Position numbers and translations under genes: made by a program. The notes beneath the pieces were generated by a model, which was not told the origin of the DNA, did no database searches, and saw only the letters and a program-made list of their open reading frames with translations. A DNA stretch of 64,000 nucleotides from Gordoniibacillus kamchatkensis (GTDB taxonomy: Bacteria > Bacillota > Bacilli > Paenibacillales > NBRC-103111): positions 1 to 64,000 of the forward strand of contig NZ_JXAK01000004.1 of assembly GCF_000829455.1 (NCBI RefSeq), in the 5' to 3' direction. Each line of letters opens with the position of its first letter. Positions within the stretch are counted from its first letter, which is position 1. Below are positions 18,308 to 26,955 of the stretch, in pieces.

Positions 18308-18353
18308 ATGATATCGATAAGTTTTTGTCCTTTCGGCTAACGATATGCAAGTT
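18308..18353 (-). repeat. 46-bp inverted repeat, right arm
   Basis: Exact reverse complement of 13633-13678. Within and just after the arm the motif AAGTTTTTGTC occurs twice (18319-18329 and 18349-18359), 30 bp apart in direct orientation, a pattern like a recombinase core with two binding arms. Confidence 0.85.
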
Positions 18354-18393
18354 TTTGTCGTGCGAATTGGACATTAACTTATATCGTGAAAAT

Positions 18394-18418
18394 GAAAAAA
18401 TCCGCGGTTTACGCGGAT
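18394..18418 (-). terminator. Terminator for the minus-strand MmcQ copy 2
   Basis: On the minus strand ATCCGCG and CGCGGAT pair around TAAAC, followed by TTTTTTC. It lies about 95 bp beyond the stop at 18513. Confidence 0.75.
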
Positions 18419-18512
18419 CTGTCCCTTCCTGCCTTGAGATACGGGAGCGCAGCCTTCGTCATGTAAAAATAAGGAAACACATTTGTATGATAGGTATCCA
18501 AAAATTGTTAAA

Positions 18513-18857
18513 CTAAATAGACTCCCGGATGCTCCTAGGAAGGCTTTTAACAACCAAATCGTAAGAGTGGTCTATCATTTCAAAGATAGCCGACTCTGGC
18601 AAAGAACCCTCGAGAATAATCGTATTCCAGTGCTGTTTGTTCATATGATACCCCGGTCGAATGTCTTCATGCTGCTCTCTCAAATTTTCCGCAATCACTG
18701 GGTCGCATTTTAGGTTCAAGTACCCTTTTTCCTCATAAAAAAGAGCGAATATTTTACCTGCAATTTTTATAGCGAATGGATCTTGATCGGGTCCCAAGGG
18801 ATAATCCATAATCGCTCCATTTTTGTTTAGACAGTATTTGATGAAATTATTTTGCAT
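18513..18857 (-). CDS. MmcQ/YjbR family protein, copy 2
   Basis: 114 residues, nearly identical to the protein at 5258-5596 apart from a two-residue insertion (GPDQDP) and scattered changes. Contains HMNKQHWNTIILEGSLPES. Similarity at DNA level extends past both ends of the gene (about 5240-5635 against 18494-18893), which marks a recent segmental duplication in the same orientation, 13 kb apart. Function of the family is unknown. Confidence 0.85.
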   Translation of the reverse strand: MQNNFIKYCLNKNGAIMDYPLGPDQDPFAIKIAGKIFALFYEEKGYLNLKCDPVIAENLREQHEDIRPGYHMNKQHWNTIILEGSLPESAIFEMIDHSYDLVVKSLPRSIRESI

Positions 18858-18942
18858 ACGGGCTCATTTCCTTCGTAATTGACATCGTAACGTGAAATGT
18901 AAGAGTTTCCTCAAGCTAACTGTTACTGGTTGCTGGCAAAGC

Positions 18943-19929
18943 TTACGATTTTATTTTAGACTGCCGCAGATCACAATATTCCCCTTGAAGCTCAACCAGT
19001 GGATTGATCAAGTCATCTGGATGAAGCATAACTATGCGAGCCACTCTACCATCTGATAAGAGAACCGAATCCCCGATCATTCTGTTCATGACGTTGGTTA
19101 TAAAGCATTGAACAATTATTGGATCGAACAATCCGAAAGAACGTTGATAGATTTCTTGAAACACCTGGTATAAGGGAACTGGATTCTTATACACCCTTTC
19201 TGAAACCATCGTATGGAACACATCGGCAACCGTTACTATTTTGCAGAAATGAGTGATCTTATCACCACAGACCCCGAAAGGATAACCACTGCCATCTTCC
19301 CGTTCATGATGCTGAAGAGCAACCAAGGCTTGTTGTTCCGTCATGCCTGGAAGATTGCCAATCATTTCATACCCAAAGTGAGTATGGCGTTTCATTTCTG
19401 AATACTCTTCCGCACTGAGTTTACCCACTTTTTTCAATATCGAGTCAGGTATCTTGGTCTTTCCAAGATCATGTAGCAAGCCCGCGACGGTGAGATCATT
19501 CAGTTCCTCATCTTTCAGTCCCAACCATTTACCAATTAAGTAGGAGATGACTGCAACACCGATACAATGCCGATAAGTGTAATGATCTTTCTTGGTTAAG
19601 GCCAATATGACGTTTGAAAGGTTGTTATTGAAACACAGTTCTTGAATTTTCGGCATCACAGTATGACGGATAACTTGATTTGAAAGTTGACTGGAATTAT
19701 GATGTATCTTTTCATAGATCGACTGAACTTCAGATATCGCTTCATCAACGAGTGCTTCGATGACCAACTCGGTATCTTCTGCCATAATCTCGATTCCATG
19801 CTGACGTAGAAGATCAAGATGGCGAGCCTCCAAAATATTGTTCTTTGGCAGAAGCAAGCTGCCTTGCTTGGAATAGATATTGTTGTTTAATCTTCTCCCA
19901 ATAAACCATGTATTATCGATAGGAATCAC
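18943..19929 (-). CDS. HD-GYP domain protein, probable c-di-GMP phosphodiesterase
   Basis: 328 residues. N-terminal region of about 110 residues resembles the DUF3391-type or LytTR-free leader often found in Bacillales HD-GYP proteins. The HD-GYP domain spans about 115-295: HCIGVAVIS, catalytic HDLGKTKIP, HHEREDGSGYP and VADVFHTMVSERVYK. The metal-binding HD and the HHExxDGSGYP box look complete. HD-GYP enzymes cleave c-di-GMP. The start overlaps the stop of the receiver-like gene by 4 bp, so the two are cotranslated and probably work together. Confidence 0.9.
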   Translation of the reverse strand: MIPIDNTWFIGRRLNNNIYSKQGSLLLPKNNILEARHLDLLRQHGIEIMAEDTELVIEALVDEAISEVQSIYEKIHHNSSQLSNQVIRHTVMPKIQELCFNNNLSNVILALTKKDHYTYRHCIGVAVISYLIGKWLGLKDEELNDLTVAGLLHDLGKTKIPDSILKKVGKLSAEEYSEMKRHTHFGYEMIGNLPGMTEQQALVALQHHEREDGSGYPFGVCGDKITHFCKIVTVADVFHTMVSERVYKNPVPLYQVFQEIYQRSFGLFDPIIVQCFITNVMNRMIGDSVLLSDGRVARIVMLHPDDLINPLVELQGEYCDLRQSKIKS

Positions 19930-20435
19930 CCGCTTTCTTTCGCCATTTGTCTAATGGTACTGCGGTCAAACGTCTTTTCTTCAACTGGCTCAGAGATATC
20001 CACACTATACCGATCCACAATAATTTTGCCTTCAAACATCTTCTTCACAATAACTTTCTTTGCAGATTTAAGGCTTGTCCATACTCCAGTCGTCCCACTA
20101 AAAAACATTGCTGATATGGTGTCTCCCGCCTTAAGCTTGGAACCCCGACATACGAATTGTCCAAAAAGAAGATGATGTTCCCTGTTGAATAGAGATCGCA
20201 TTGAATCACTCCTTTTTTTACGAATGAGTATGTCTCCATTCGACTTAGAATTGATTTTTGCGATTGGCATTTTATAATCGACGATCAATAAATCGGGATT
20301 CGTTTTTGAGTATGCGTTTAGTGCCTCGAGTCCATCATTAGCTTGCTCGACAACCTCATGGCCTGATTTGGTAACTAAAACAGCGATCAAGAAACGAATT
20401 GAAGGGTTATTATCAGCAATCAGAATTCTTGCCAC
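19926..20435 (-). CDS. Truncated receiver domain joined to a second domain
   Basis: 169 residues. Residues 1-57 are the first half of a response-regulator receiver: ILIADNN acidic pocket and phosphoacceptor Asp53 in LIVDYKMP. The usual beta4-beta5 half, with the conserved Thr and Lys, is missing. From about residue 60 a different segment begins (NSKSNGDILIRKKRSD, LKAGDTISAMFFSG, KKMFEGKIIVDRYSVDISEP) that I cannot assign. A ribosome binding site GGGAGGG precedes the start. Coupled to the HD-GYP gene by a 4-bp overlap. Either a deletion fusion or a diverged family. Confidence 0.65.
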   Translation of the reverse strand: MARILIADNNPSIRFLIAVLVTKSGHEVVEQANDGLEALNAYSKTNPDLLIVDYKMPIAKINSKSNGDILIRKKRSDSMRSLFNREHHLLFGQFVCRGSKLKAGDTISAMFFSGTTGVWTSLKSAKKVIVKKMFEGKIIVDRYSVDISEPVEEKTFDRSTIRQMAKESG

Positions 20436-20457
20436 ATCTATCCCTCCCGAGTAAAAA

Positions 20458-20488
20458 TCAAAAACATCAAGAGGAGTGATGTTTTTGA
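20458..20488 (-). other. Perfect inverted repeat in the leader of the receiver gene
   Basis: TCAAAAACATCA and TGATGTTTTTGA (20458-20469 and 20477-20488) around a 7-base loop. On the minus strand it is followed by TTTTTAC and then the ribosome binding site, so it could act as an attenuator or terminator ahead of the gene. Confidence 0.45.
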
Positions 20489-20543
20489 GACATTCACCTC
20501 AGTTTCGGCAACTTGGCGACCATAGAATCAACCTCCTTAGGAC

Positions 20544-20562
20544 ATGCCGACCGAATCGGCAT
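20544..20562. promoter_or_regulatory. Palindromic operator candidate, copy 2
   Basis: ATGCCG-7-CGGCAT, same as copy 1 except in the spacer. Followed by a diverged copy of the peroxiredoxin leader and the peroxiredoxin pseudogene at 20692. Confidence 0.5.
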
Positions 20563-20691
20563 CTTTAAGCTACACTACATTGTTCTACCGTTTTTACCCA
20601 ATTTCAATCTGTAAACTACATTACTGAACTCTTCTTTATGTTGGATTTATATTCAAGCAAGCTATCACTCGTTATTGGAGTTTTCAGAACG

Positions 20692-21082
20692 ATGAGCAAC
20701 CAAAATTAAACTGAATAGTTGGAAGTGGCCATACAACAGTTAAGGCCAATTCACCGATTGTAGCGCAGATCAAGATTGGTCAAATGATTGAGGAACTTCA
20801 GAAATCGGGGATCGCTTCCGGGAAGCAACCAGGCGAGAAGGCGGTGGACTTTAAATTAACAAACGCACTAGGCCGGGATGTCATCTTATTTGAAGAACTC
20901 GCGAAAGGGTCGGTTGTGCTGGAGCGCAAATTATAGTGATTAGCCCGCAAAAACCGGATCATTCGTTATCCCTTCAATCGGACAACAATTCCTTTGATTT
21001 CGCGGAACAGGGGGTCCTGGAAAAGGAAGGATTGGAATTTCAAGTTTGTCAATCCGAATTTCATGCAGCGTCAAAGCCCGGA
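20692..21082 (+). pseudogene. Decayed peroxiredoxin, copy 2
   Basis: High nucleotide identity to the intact gene at 8171-8821, from the start codon on (ATGAGCAACCAAAAT), but with an early in-frame stop, single-base losses, a deletion removing the WCPFC active-site region near 20921, about 40 inserted or unrelated bases near 20978-21018, and a second deletion near 21045. The end matches the codons for NPNFMQRQSP. The chemoreceptor start follows 37 bp later. Confidence 0.85.
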
Positions 21083-21118
21083 CTTTAACCATTACATACT
21101 TGGAGGTCTATCAAGAAG

Positions 21119-23140
21119 ATGAAAAAATGGCTGCGATCTATAAAAATAGCTGCGTTCTTTTCCAAACTCCGACTGGCCAAAAGCAAATTGGTGTTGGCAT
21201 TTGTCGCTATTCTGTTATTGCCGAGTATCGCCATTGGAAGCATTTCCTATCAATCGGCGAAAAGCAAAGTCGATGCCGAAATGAAGAATGCCGCTTCGGA
21301 TAGCGTGAACACCCTGAATGAAACCATATCGCTAATGATAGAAGCCGAAATGAATAATATCGACTTCCTGTCTCAACAAATAGCTGCGGAATCCATAGGC
21401 ACGAAACAAGGAGACGAAGATCCGAAAGTAAGAGAAATACTGGATGCATTTAAACAAATTCATCCGGAGGTCGAGAACATTGCCGTCGGAACGGATAATG
21501 GGGTGATTATGGTATCGCCGCCGGTACAGATCGCTTCCGATTATGATCCCAGAAAAACAGATTGGTATACGAAAGCCAATGATAATCAGGGCAAAGTGAT
21601 TATCACGGATACGCGAATATCGCCCGCAACAGGTGACGTAGTCGTTTCGATTGCGAGGATGGTGAATGACAATCATGGCGTCGTGAACCTGAATCTGAGC
21701 TTGAAAGCGCTGAATGACATGATTTCAAAAGTGAAAATCGGCAAACAGGGATATATGGTTCTCTATGACTCCAAGAGAAAGTTTTTATATCATCCTTCGC
21801 AAAAAGAGGGGGGAATTGCAGTCGGCGGGGATGTTAATGGTGTTTTTGCTTCTGATTCCGGCTCATTCGACTATACCAATCCGATTGACAATCAACCAAA
21901 GAAACTTGTGTTCACAACGAATCCGATGACCGGGTGGAAGCTGGCTGGCACTTGGTTGGTAGACGAAGTGAACCAAGAGGCTGCTCCGATTTTTCATGCG
22001 ACGATTCTTGTGGTGATCATCTCCTTGTTGGCAGGAGCGATTATCGTATTCTTCATTGTGCGTATGATAGCTTCTCCTTTACAAATTTTGAAAGGCACGG
22101 CCCAGGAAATCAGCTGGGGAGATTTAAGCCAGCGTGTCGAGATCAAGTCGAAAGATGAATTCGGCGAACTTGCCGTCATATTTAACCTTATGGCGGATTC
22201 ACTCAGAGCCGTCCTCGTGGAAGTCAGCGAATCGTCAAGTCAATTGGCCGCTTCTTCTGAGCAGCTGTCGAGCAGCGCTGAGCAAACATCCAAAGCCACC
22301 GAGCATATTGCAAGCTCAATAGAACAGATGGCGGAAGGGGCGAACCATCAAGTACAAACGGTAGAAGATAGCGCCCAAACCATCCAAGACGTATCGGCAA
22401 AAATCCAACAAATCGCAGCAAACGCCCAGTCGGTTGCCGACACCGCATGGAGCGCTGCTCAGAAATCCGCCGAAGGCGGGCGGGCGATTCAAACCGTAGA
22501 AGTTCAAATGAGTTCTATTAATGGCTCTGTGGACGAACTCGCGCAAGTCATTGTACAGTTGGCGGATACTTCTCAAGAAATCGGCAAAATTACGGAAGTC
22601 ATTACGGAAATCGCCCAACAAACGAATTTGCTCTCGTTGAATGCTTCTATCGAAGCGGCCAGAGCGGGTGAGCACGGACGCGGATTCGCCGTCGTAGCGA
22701 ATGAAGTGAAGAAGCTTGCCGAGCAAACATCGCATTCGGCGAAACAAATCGCTGCTTTGATCCGAACCATATGCGAGAAGATCGGTAAGGCCCAGGACTC
22801 GATGCAAACGGCAACCAAGGAAGTAAGTCTCGGAATCGAAGTTGTTCATACGGCCGGCATCTATTTCGCCGAGATTGAGCGCTTTGTAGATGAGGTGAGC
22901 AGCCAGGTCAAGGATGTTTCGACCGCAACGCAGCAGATATCGGACGGAAGCGTCCAAGTGGAACAATCCATTGAAGGAATCGCGAAAGTTGCGCAAACAA
23001 CCGCGTCCGCAAGCGGGCATATATCTGCCGCTACAGAAGAACAGCTGGCATCGATGGAAGAAATTTCGTCCTCATCTGAAGCCTTGACCCAAATGGCGGC
23101 GGAACTGCAAGCATTGGTGGCTCGGTTCAAGCTGAAATAA
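21119..23140 (+). CDS. Methyl-accepting chemotaxis protein with dCache sensor
   Basis: 673 residues. TM1 about 22-42 ([17 protein letters not shown]), an extracellular dCache-type sensor about 45-280 with [11 protein letters not shown] and [21 protein letters not shown]2 about 290-312, HAMP to about 365, then a long coiled-coil signalling domain whose hairpin tip is [20 protein letters not shown] and [28 protein letters not shown]-type dCache pockets often bind amino acids or amines, but the ligand here is unknown. Start at 21119 is supported by TTGGAGG. It stands alone, without other chemotaxis genes in view. Confidence 0.92.
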   Translation: MKKWLRSIKIAAFFSKLRLAKSKLVLAFVAILLLPSIAIGSISYQSAKSKVDAEMKNAASDSVNTLNETISLMIEAEMNNIDFLSQQIAAESIGTKQGDEDPKVREILDAFKQIHPEVENIAVGTDNGVIMVSPPVQIASDYDPRKTDWYTKANDNQGKVIITDTRISPATGDVVVSIARMVNDNHGVVNLNLSLKALNDMISKVKIGKQGYMVLYDSKRKFLYHPSQKEGGIAVGGDVNGVFASDSGSFDYTNPIDNQPKKLVFTTNPMTGWKLAGTWLVDEVNQEAAPIFHATILVVIISLLAGAIIVFFIVRMIASPLQILKGTAQEISWGDLSQRVEIKSKDEFGELAVIFNLMADSLRAVLVEVSESSSQLAASSEQLSSSAEQTSKATEHIASSIEQMAEGANHQVQTVEDSAQTIQDVSAKIQQIAANAQSVADTAWSAAQKSAEGGRAIQTVEVQMSSINGSVDELAQVIVQLADTSQEIGKITEVITEIAQQTNLLSLNASIEAARAGEHGRGFAVVANEVKKLAEQTSHSAKQIAALIRTICEKIGKAQDSMQTATKEVSLGIEVVHTAGIYFAEIERFVDEVSSQVKDVSTATQQISDGSVQVEQSIEGIAKVAQTTASASGHISAATEEQLASMEEISSSSEALTQMAAELQALVARFKLK

Positions 23141-23358
23141 ACAAGGCGGTAATGCGACTCGAGAGGACACTTTGAACTGAAGTGACCTCTCAGGTTCGAA
23201 CTACTTCTTGCTTATGAATTTGATAAATATTCGCGGTGCTTGTTGAGCAAGCGGTTGATCCTGCCAGATGTTTCAATAGCAGAGGATTTGCTAATAGGTG
23301 AGTAATTCAGCTTCGTTGTAACGAATGGTTTTGATGTAGGGTCGACTACAAATAGACG

Positions 23359-23577
23359 TTGGTTAATCAAGTTTTTAATAGTGATTATAATGGATCTGCT
23401 GCTTATGTGAGCATGGCAGCTTACCATATAGTTAAAAGCGCTCAAACTGGTTCTCGGGTTCCTAAATTGATTGTAGATCGTGAGAAACGTGAACTTAAAG
23501 AATTAGAGTACATTGACCTATTTAAGCAAAGTAATGATAGAGGACCTGTACGGCGTATGCCATCCGGTCCACAGTAA
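23359..23577 (+). CDS. Hypothetical protein or 3' remnant, 72 residues
   Basis: Reads VFNSDYNGSAAYVSMAAYHI and VDREKRELKELEYIDLFKQS. No ribosome binding site is seen and the start lies in AT-rich sequence with no promoter signal, so it looks like the C-terminal part of a lost gene. I do not recognise the family. The 220 bases before it (23141-23358) show nothing clear. Confidence 0.35.
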   Translation: MVNQVFNSDYNGSAAYVSMAAYHIVKSAQTGSRVPKLIVDREKRELKELEYIDLFKQSNDRGPVRRMPSGPQ

Positions 23578-23624
23578 AAAGAGAGCAAGATAATCATCAT
23601 CCAATAAAAACGAGGTCGTTCTCT

Positions 23625-24830
23625 ATGAAAAAAATGCTATGGGTCATCCTCGTGATGTCCACCGGAACTTCTTTTACGTCGCCTTTATTTCCGCTGTATC
23701 AGGAGCAGTACCGATTAAGCAGTCTGCAAATCACCATTTTATTCGCTGTCTATGCGGTCTTCCTGCTGCCCTCTTTACTCATTGTCGGCTCCAGAGGAAG
23801 CGGTTGGGGGCTGAAGCGGGTTCTTCGCATTAGCATCCTGTTGTCGATCCTGGCCACCCTTCTCTTTATGGCAAGCCAGCAGGCCTGGCTCGTTTACGGG
23901 GCGAGAATGCTGGAAGGAATAGCTTATGGAAGCTTTACGGGCACCGCAGTCGCGTTCTTGCTAAAGCAAACGTCCAAAGAGAAAGGGGGCAAAGCGATTA
24001 TGTTATCGGGTATGGCCGTTTCCGTTGGTTTCGGTCTAGGACCTGCCTTGGCCGGTTTGATCATCGAGTATCTGTATCTGATGCCGCTGCGCGCGCCGTT
24101 TTCGCTTTTGACCGTTCTGTTGCTGAGCGCTTGGGTCGGCCTGGAAACGTCGCAGGACGAGGATTTTCAAGCCCGGAAGGAACATCGTCGAACGGCGTCG
24201 GCATCGATCTCGCTCGGGGTGTCTAACGACATTAAGCCTCATTTCTGGTCGTTCAGTGCGCTGCCCATTTTCACGCTGTTTACCTTGAACGGAACCGTTC
24301 TCTCCTTGATTCCTTCGTTCGTGAAAAACGTGATTCACACTTCCAATCTTGCCGTATCCGGTCTCCTGATTCTGCTGCTTATGGGAGGCGGCACGATGAT
24401 GCAAATGCTGCCTTGGTTCAAACAGCCAGTCGTACGCCTTCGGATCGGTATCGCTTTATTGGCTAGCGGAGCCTGGCTTGTCGTTCTCTCCGGGACGTCG
24501 GAAAGCATGAGCCTAATGTGGATCGGGGTGCTCGTTCAGGCACTGGGTAGCGGTTGGACGTTCCAGATCAGCCTGCGACTGGCCGGCGAGCTTCCGAATT
24601 CATCGGAGCGGCCGAAGGTGATAACGACTTTCTACTTTGCGGGTTACATCGGCTTTATTGTTCCCATCGTGGGAGTTGGTCTCCTAAGCTACGTATTTGA
24701 CTTGTACGTGTCTCTGATCGTCCTGAATGTTCTCGCTTCCCTGACGGTTCTCTACATGTTGGGTTATTCCGTAAGGTTTGCGCGGTACTATGCCGGACCT
24801 TTCGCTAGTTCGTCATATAAAATTGACTGA
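23625..24830 (+). CDS. MFS transporter
   Basis: 401 residues, twelve predicted hydrophobic segments, with the major facilitator landmarks GARMLEGIAYGSFTGTAVAF (motif C-like region) and GWGLKRVLRIS after helix 2. Drug-efflux-like, but the substrate cannot be told. Start at 23625 with GAGG 10 bases upstream. No regulator is adjacent; the region behind it holds the third palindrome and peroxiredoxin leader copy. Confidence 0.85.
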   Translation: MKKMLWVILVMSTGTSFTSPLFPLYQEQYRLSSLQITILFAVYAVFLLPSLLIVGSRGSGWGLKRVLRISILLSILATLLFMASQQAWLVYGARMLEGIAYGSFTGTAVAFLLKQTSKEKGGKAIMLSGMAVSVGFGLGPALAGLIIEYLYLMPLRAPFSLLTVLLLSAWVGLETSQDEDFQARKEHRRTASASISLGVSNDIKPHFWSFSALPIFTLFTLNGTVLSLIPSFVKNVIHTSNLAVSGLLILLLMGGGTMMQMLPWFKQPVVRLRIGIALLASGAWLVVLSGTSESMSLMWIGVLVQALGSGWTFQISLRLAGELPNSSERPKVITTFYFAGYIGFIVPIVGVGLLSYVFDLYVSLIVLNVLASLTVLYMLGYSVRFARYYAGPFASSSYKID

Positions 24831-24869
24831 TAACTCAATGGTACTTGGCGGTTTAGTTTACAAATTAAC

Positions 24870-24888
24870 ATGCCAACCGAATCGGCAT
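24870..24888. promoter_or_regulatory. Palindromic operator candidate, copy 3
   Basis: ATGCCA-7-CGGCAT, one arm base changed relative to copies 1 and 2. Followed by CTGTCATCTACATTAC as in copy 1, then a terminator-like hairpin and the 5' end of a peroxiredoxin gene. Confidence 0.5.
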
Positions 24889-24942
24889 CTGTCATCTACA
24901 TTACGTTGTTCTGCCGTTTTACATAATTTCAAAAAATAAAAT

Positions 24943-24983
24943 GGAGAACTGTAAATTACATTACAGTTCTCCGTTTTTTTTTT
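24943..24983 (+). terminator. Strong terminator or attenuator before nitroreductase copy 2
   Basis: Perfect 12-bp stem GGAGAACTGTAA with TTACAGTTCTCC (24943-24954 and 24961-24972) followed by GTTTTTTTTTT. It ends MFS transcripts, but because it lies between palindrome copy 3 and the nitroreductase it could also attenuate transcription from that promoter. A degraded form is visible near 20610-20640. Confidence 0.8.
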
Positions 24984-25027
24984 GAATTATATTCAAGCTA
25001 TCGCTTGATATTGGAGGTTTCAGAACG

Positions 25028-25076
25028 ATAAGCAACCAAAATTTAACCGTACAGCTGGAAGCGGCCACACAGCAGT
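25028..25076 (+). pseudogene. Peroxiredoxin 5' remnant, copy 3
   Basis: GGAGG leader, then ATAAGCAACC in place of ATGAGCAACC and about 45 further bases matching the start of the gene at 8171 (codons for LTVQLEAATQ). The match breaks at about 25076. The start codon is lost and the body deleted. Confidence 0.75.
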
Positions 25077-25173
25077 CTTTAGTACACCTTTAATTGACAT
25101 CAATCCACAAAGTGGTTGTGATTACAAGATCGGTTATCAAAGAGAGTAAAATATAAAGGAAGGTTGATTCCGC

Positions 25174-25845
25174 ATGATAGGAACGGAGAGTAAAAAACAA
25201 GAAATTTTAAAAGCTTACCAGTTCAGACATGCTTGCAAGGCATTTTATACCAACAAAAAGATTTCGGATGAAGATTTTCACTTTATTTTGGAGACAGGAA
25301 GATTGTCTCCAAGTTCATTTGGCTTCGAGCCGTGGAAGTTTGTCGTGATCCAGAATGCAGCTCTTCGCGAAAAATTAAAACCTGTATCTGGCGGTGCCAA
25401 GGGACAACTGGCCACTGCCAGCCATTTTGTAGTTATATTGGCCAGAAGAGAAGAAGGCTTACAGCCTGACTCGGTTCACGTGAACAAAATGTGGAAAGAC
25501 ATTCATCATATGCCTGAAGAAGTTGTGCAAGATTGGTACGATTTCTACAAATCCTTCGTCGAAACAGAACTCGAAGATAATGACCGTCTCATTTTTGAAT
25601 GGTCAATCAGACAAACCTATATAGCATTGGGAAACATGATGACAGCCGCGGCTCAAATCGGTATTGATTCCTGTCCGATCGAAGGTTTTGATAAAAAGCG
25701 GGTGACCGCTATTTTACAAAATGAGGGTATCATTAACGGCGACGATTTCGGTGTAGCCTGTATGGTCGCTTTCGGATATCGTCAAAAGGATCCCAAACGT
25801 CCACAAACAAGACAACATCTCGATGAGATTGTTGAGTGGCGATAA
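25174..25845 (+). CDS. Nitroreductase family NAD(P)H oxidoreductase, copy 2
   Basis: 223 residues, starting at an ATG preceded by AAGGAAGG. Same family marks as copy 1 (8897): FRHACKAFYTNKKISDEDF, ETGRLSPSSFGFEPWKFVVI, GIDSCPIEGFD, AFGYRQKDPKRPQTRQH. The order palindrome-peroxiredoxin-nitroreductase is the same as at 8074-9559, so this locus is a diverged duplicate in which the peroxiredoxin was lost. A terminator follows at 25912. Confidence 0.88.
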   Translation: MIGTESKKQEILKAYQFRHACKAFYTNKKISDEDFHFILETGRLSPSSFGFEPWKFVVIQNAALREKLKPVSGGAKGQLATASHFVVILARREEGLQPDSVHVNKMWKDIHHMPEEVVQDWYDFYKSFVETELEDNDRLIFEWSIRQTYIALGNMMTAAAQIGIDSCPIEGFDKKRVTAILQNEGIINGDDFGVACMVAFGYRQKDPKRPQTRQHLDEIVEWR

Positions 25846-25911
25846 ACTTAAGATGACATTTCTCAGCAACATGGGACATGTTTCGCTAACAGGTGCTTGA
25901 GTTTAAGAATG

Positions 25912-25943
25912 GGGGTTGCTGCAGGTGCGGCAACTCCTTTTTT
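25912..25943 (+). terminator. Terminator after nitroreductase copy 2
   Basis: GGGGTTGC with GCAACTCC (about 25912-25919 and 25930-25937, one G-T pair), followed by TTTTTTA. Between here and 26149 I see no gene. Confidence 0.75.
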
Positions 25944-26149
25944 ATGGTGCTAACGGGTAGGATTCTTTGGGGGACTGTAACAATGGAGTCATCCCAATTT
26001 TACCCATGGCGACAAAAAGACCTGACACAATAAAGAAGCTGAAGTAGCTGCTTTAAGATTGGCTGCAAAATATAACGACGCTAAAAGAAAGAAAATGTCA
26101 TTTATTTGGGATTTTATTAATTTAAGAAAAAGGGAGCGTTTGATTTAAC

Positions 26150-26788
26150 ATGGCACAAGTTCTATACATTACTGCTAATCCAAAATCAATTGAAAGCTCA
26201 GTTGGTCATCGAGTAGGACAAGCTTTTCTTAAAGCTTATTGCGAGACTCATGCAAATGATGAGATTCAGGAAATAAATTTATATGAAGAGAAATTTCCAA
26301 TCGTGGATCGCGATATCCTTAACAGCTGGGAGAAAATGCGTCGAGGGGGAATTCCATTTTCAGATTTGAGTCAAGTCGAACAGCGAAAAATCAATGCTTT
26401 AAATCAATTTATAGATCGGGTAACGAGCGCTGATAAATACGTATTTGTATCTCCTATGTGGAACTGGAGTATTCCACCACGATTAAAAGAATTTATCGAT
26501 TCCATTGTGGTGGTTGGAAAAACATTTCATTACACCGAAAATGGTCCTGTCGGGCATTTAATAGGTAAAACAGCCATTCATATTCAAGTTAGCGGCGGTA
26601 TTTACTCGCAAGGACCCTTAACGAAAATGGATCATAGTCACCCGTATTTAAAGCAAGTGCTTAACATCATAGGTATACATAATGTAGAAGTAATATATGT
26701 GGAAGGACATGATTTTGAGCGGGATCGAGCAGATGAAATTATTCGCAAGGGTATCTCGGATGCAGAAAAGCGTGCGATGACTTTTTAA
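26150..26788 (+). CDS. azoR: FMN-dependent NADH:azoreductase
   Basis: 212 residues with the flavodoxin-like AzoR pattern: VLYITANPKSIESSVGHRVG (FMN phosphate site), VSPMWNWSIPPRLKEFIDSI (FMN and dimer contacts), and KTAIHIQVSGGIYS. The family reduces azo dyes and quinones with NADH. Start preceded by AAAGGGAG. It fits with the nitroreductases and peroxiredoxins of this region as a defence against electrophiles. It is transcribed alone; no terminator is obvious after it. Confidence 0.92.
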   Translation: MAQVLYITANPKSIESSVGHRVGQAFLKAYCETHANDEIQEINLYEEKFPIVDRDILNSWEKMRRGGIPFSDLSQVEQRKINALNQFIDRVTSADKYVFVSPMWNWSIPPRLKEFIDSIVVVGKTFHYTENGPVGHLIGKTAIHIQVSGGIYSQGPLTKMDHSHPYLKQVLNIIGIHNVEVIYVEGHDFERDRADEIIRKGISDAEKRAMTF

Positions 26789-26955
26789 TCAATTACGGTC
26801 GTCAAAAAGAAAGCTGTGAACATTCCATCACGAACGTATTGACGGGAACGGATACCCTTTTTGATTACCGAGTAAAGAGATTATACGAGGATCTGATCGA
26901 TAATTGATGCTTACAACAGTATGGTTTCAGATCGTGTTTATCGTAGGGGCCGCAC

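Noticed and set aside
22316-23020. Long open frame on the minus strand (234 codons) inside the chemoreceptor gene
   Set aside because: It is antisense to the coiled-coil signalling domain, with low-complexity composition and no ribosome binding site; an effect of codon bias in the repeated helical region.
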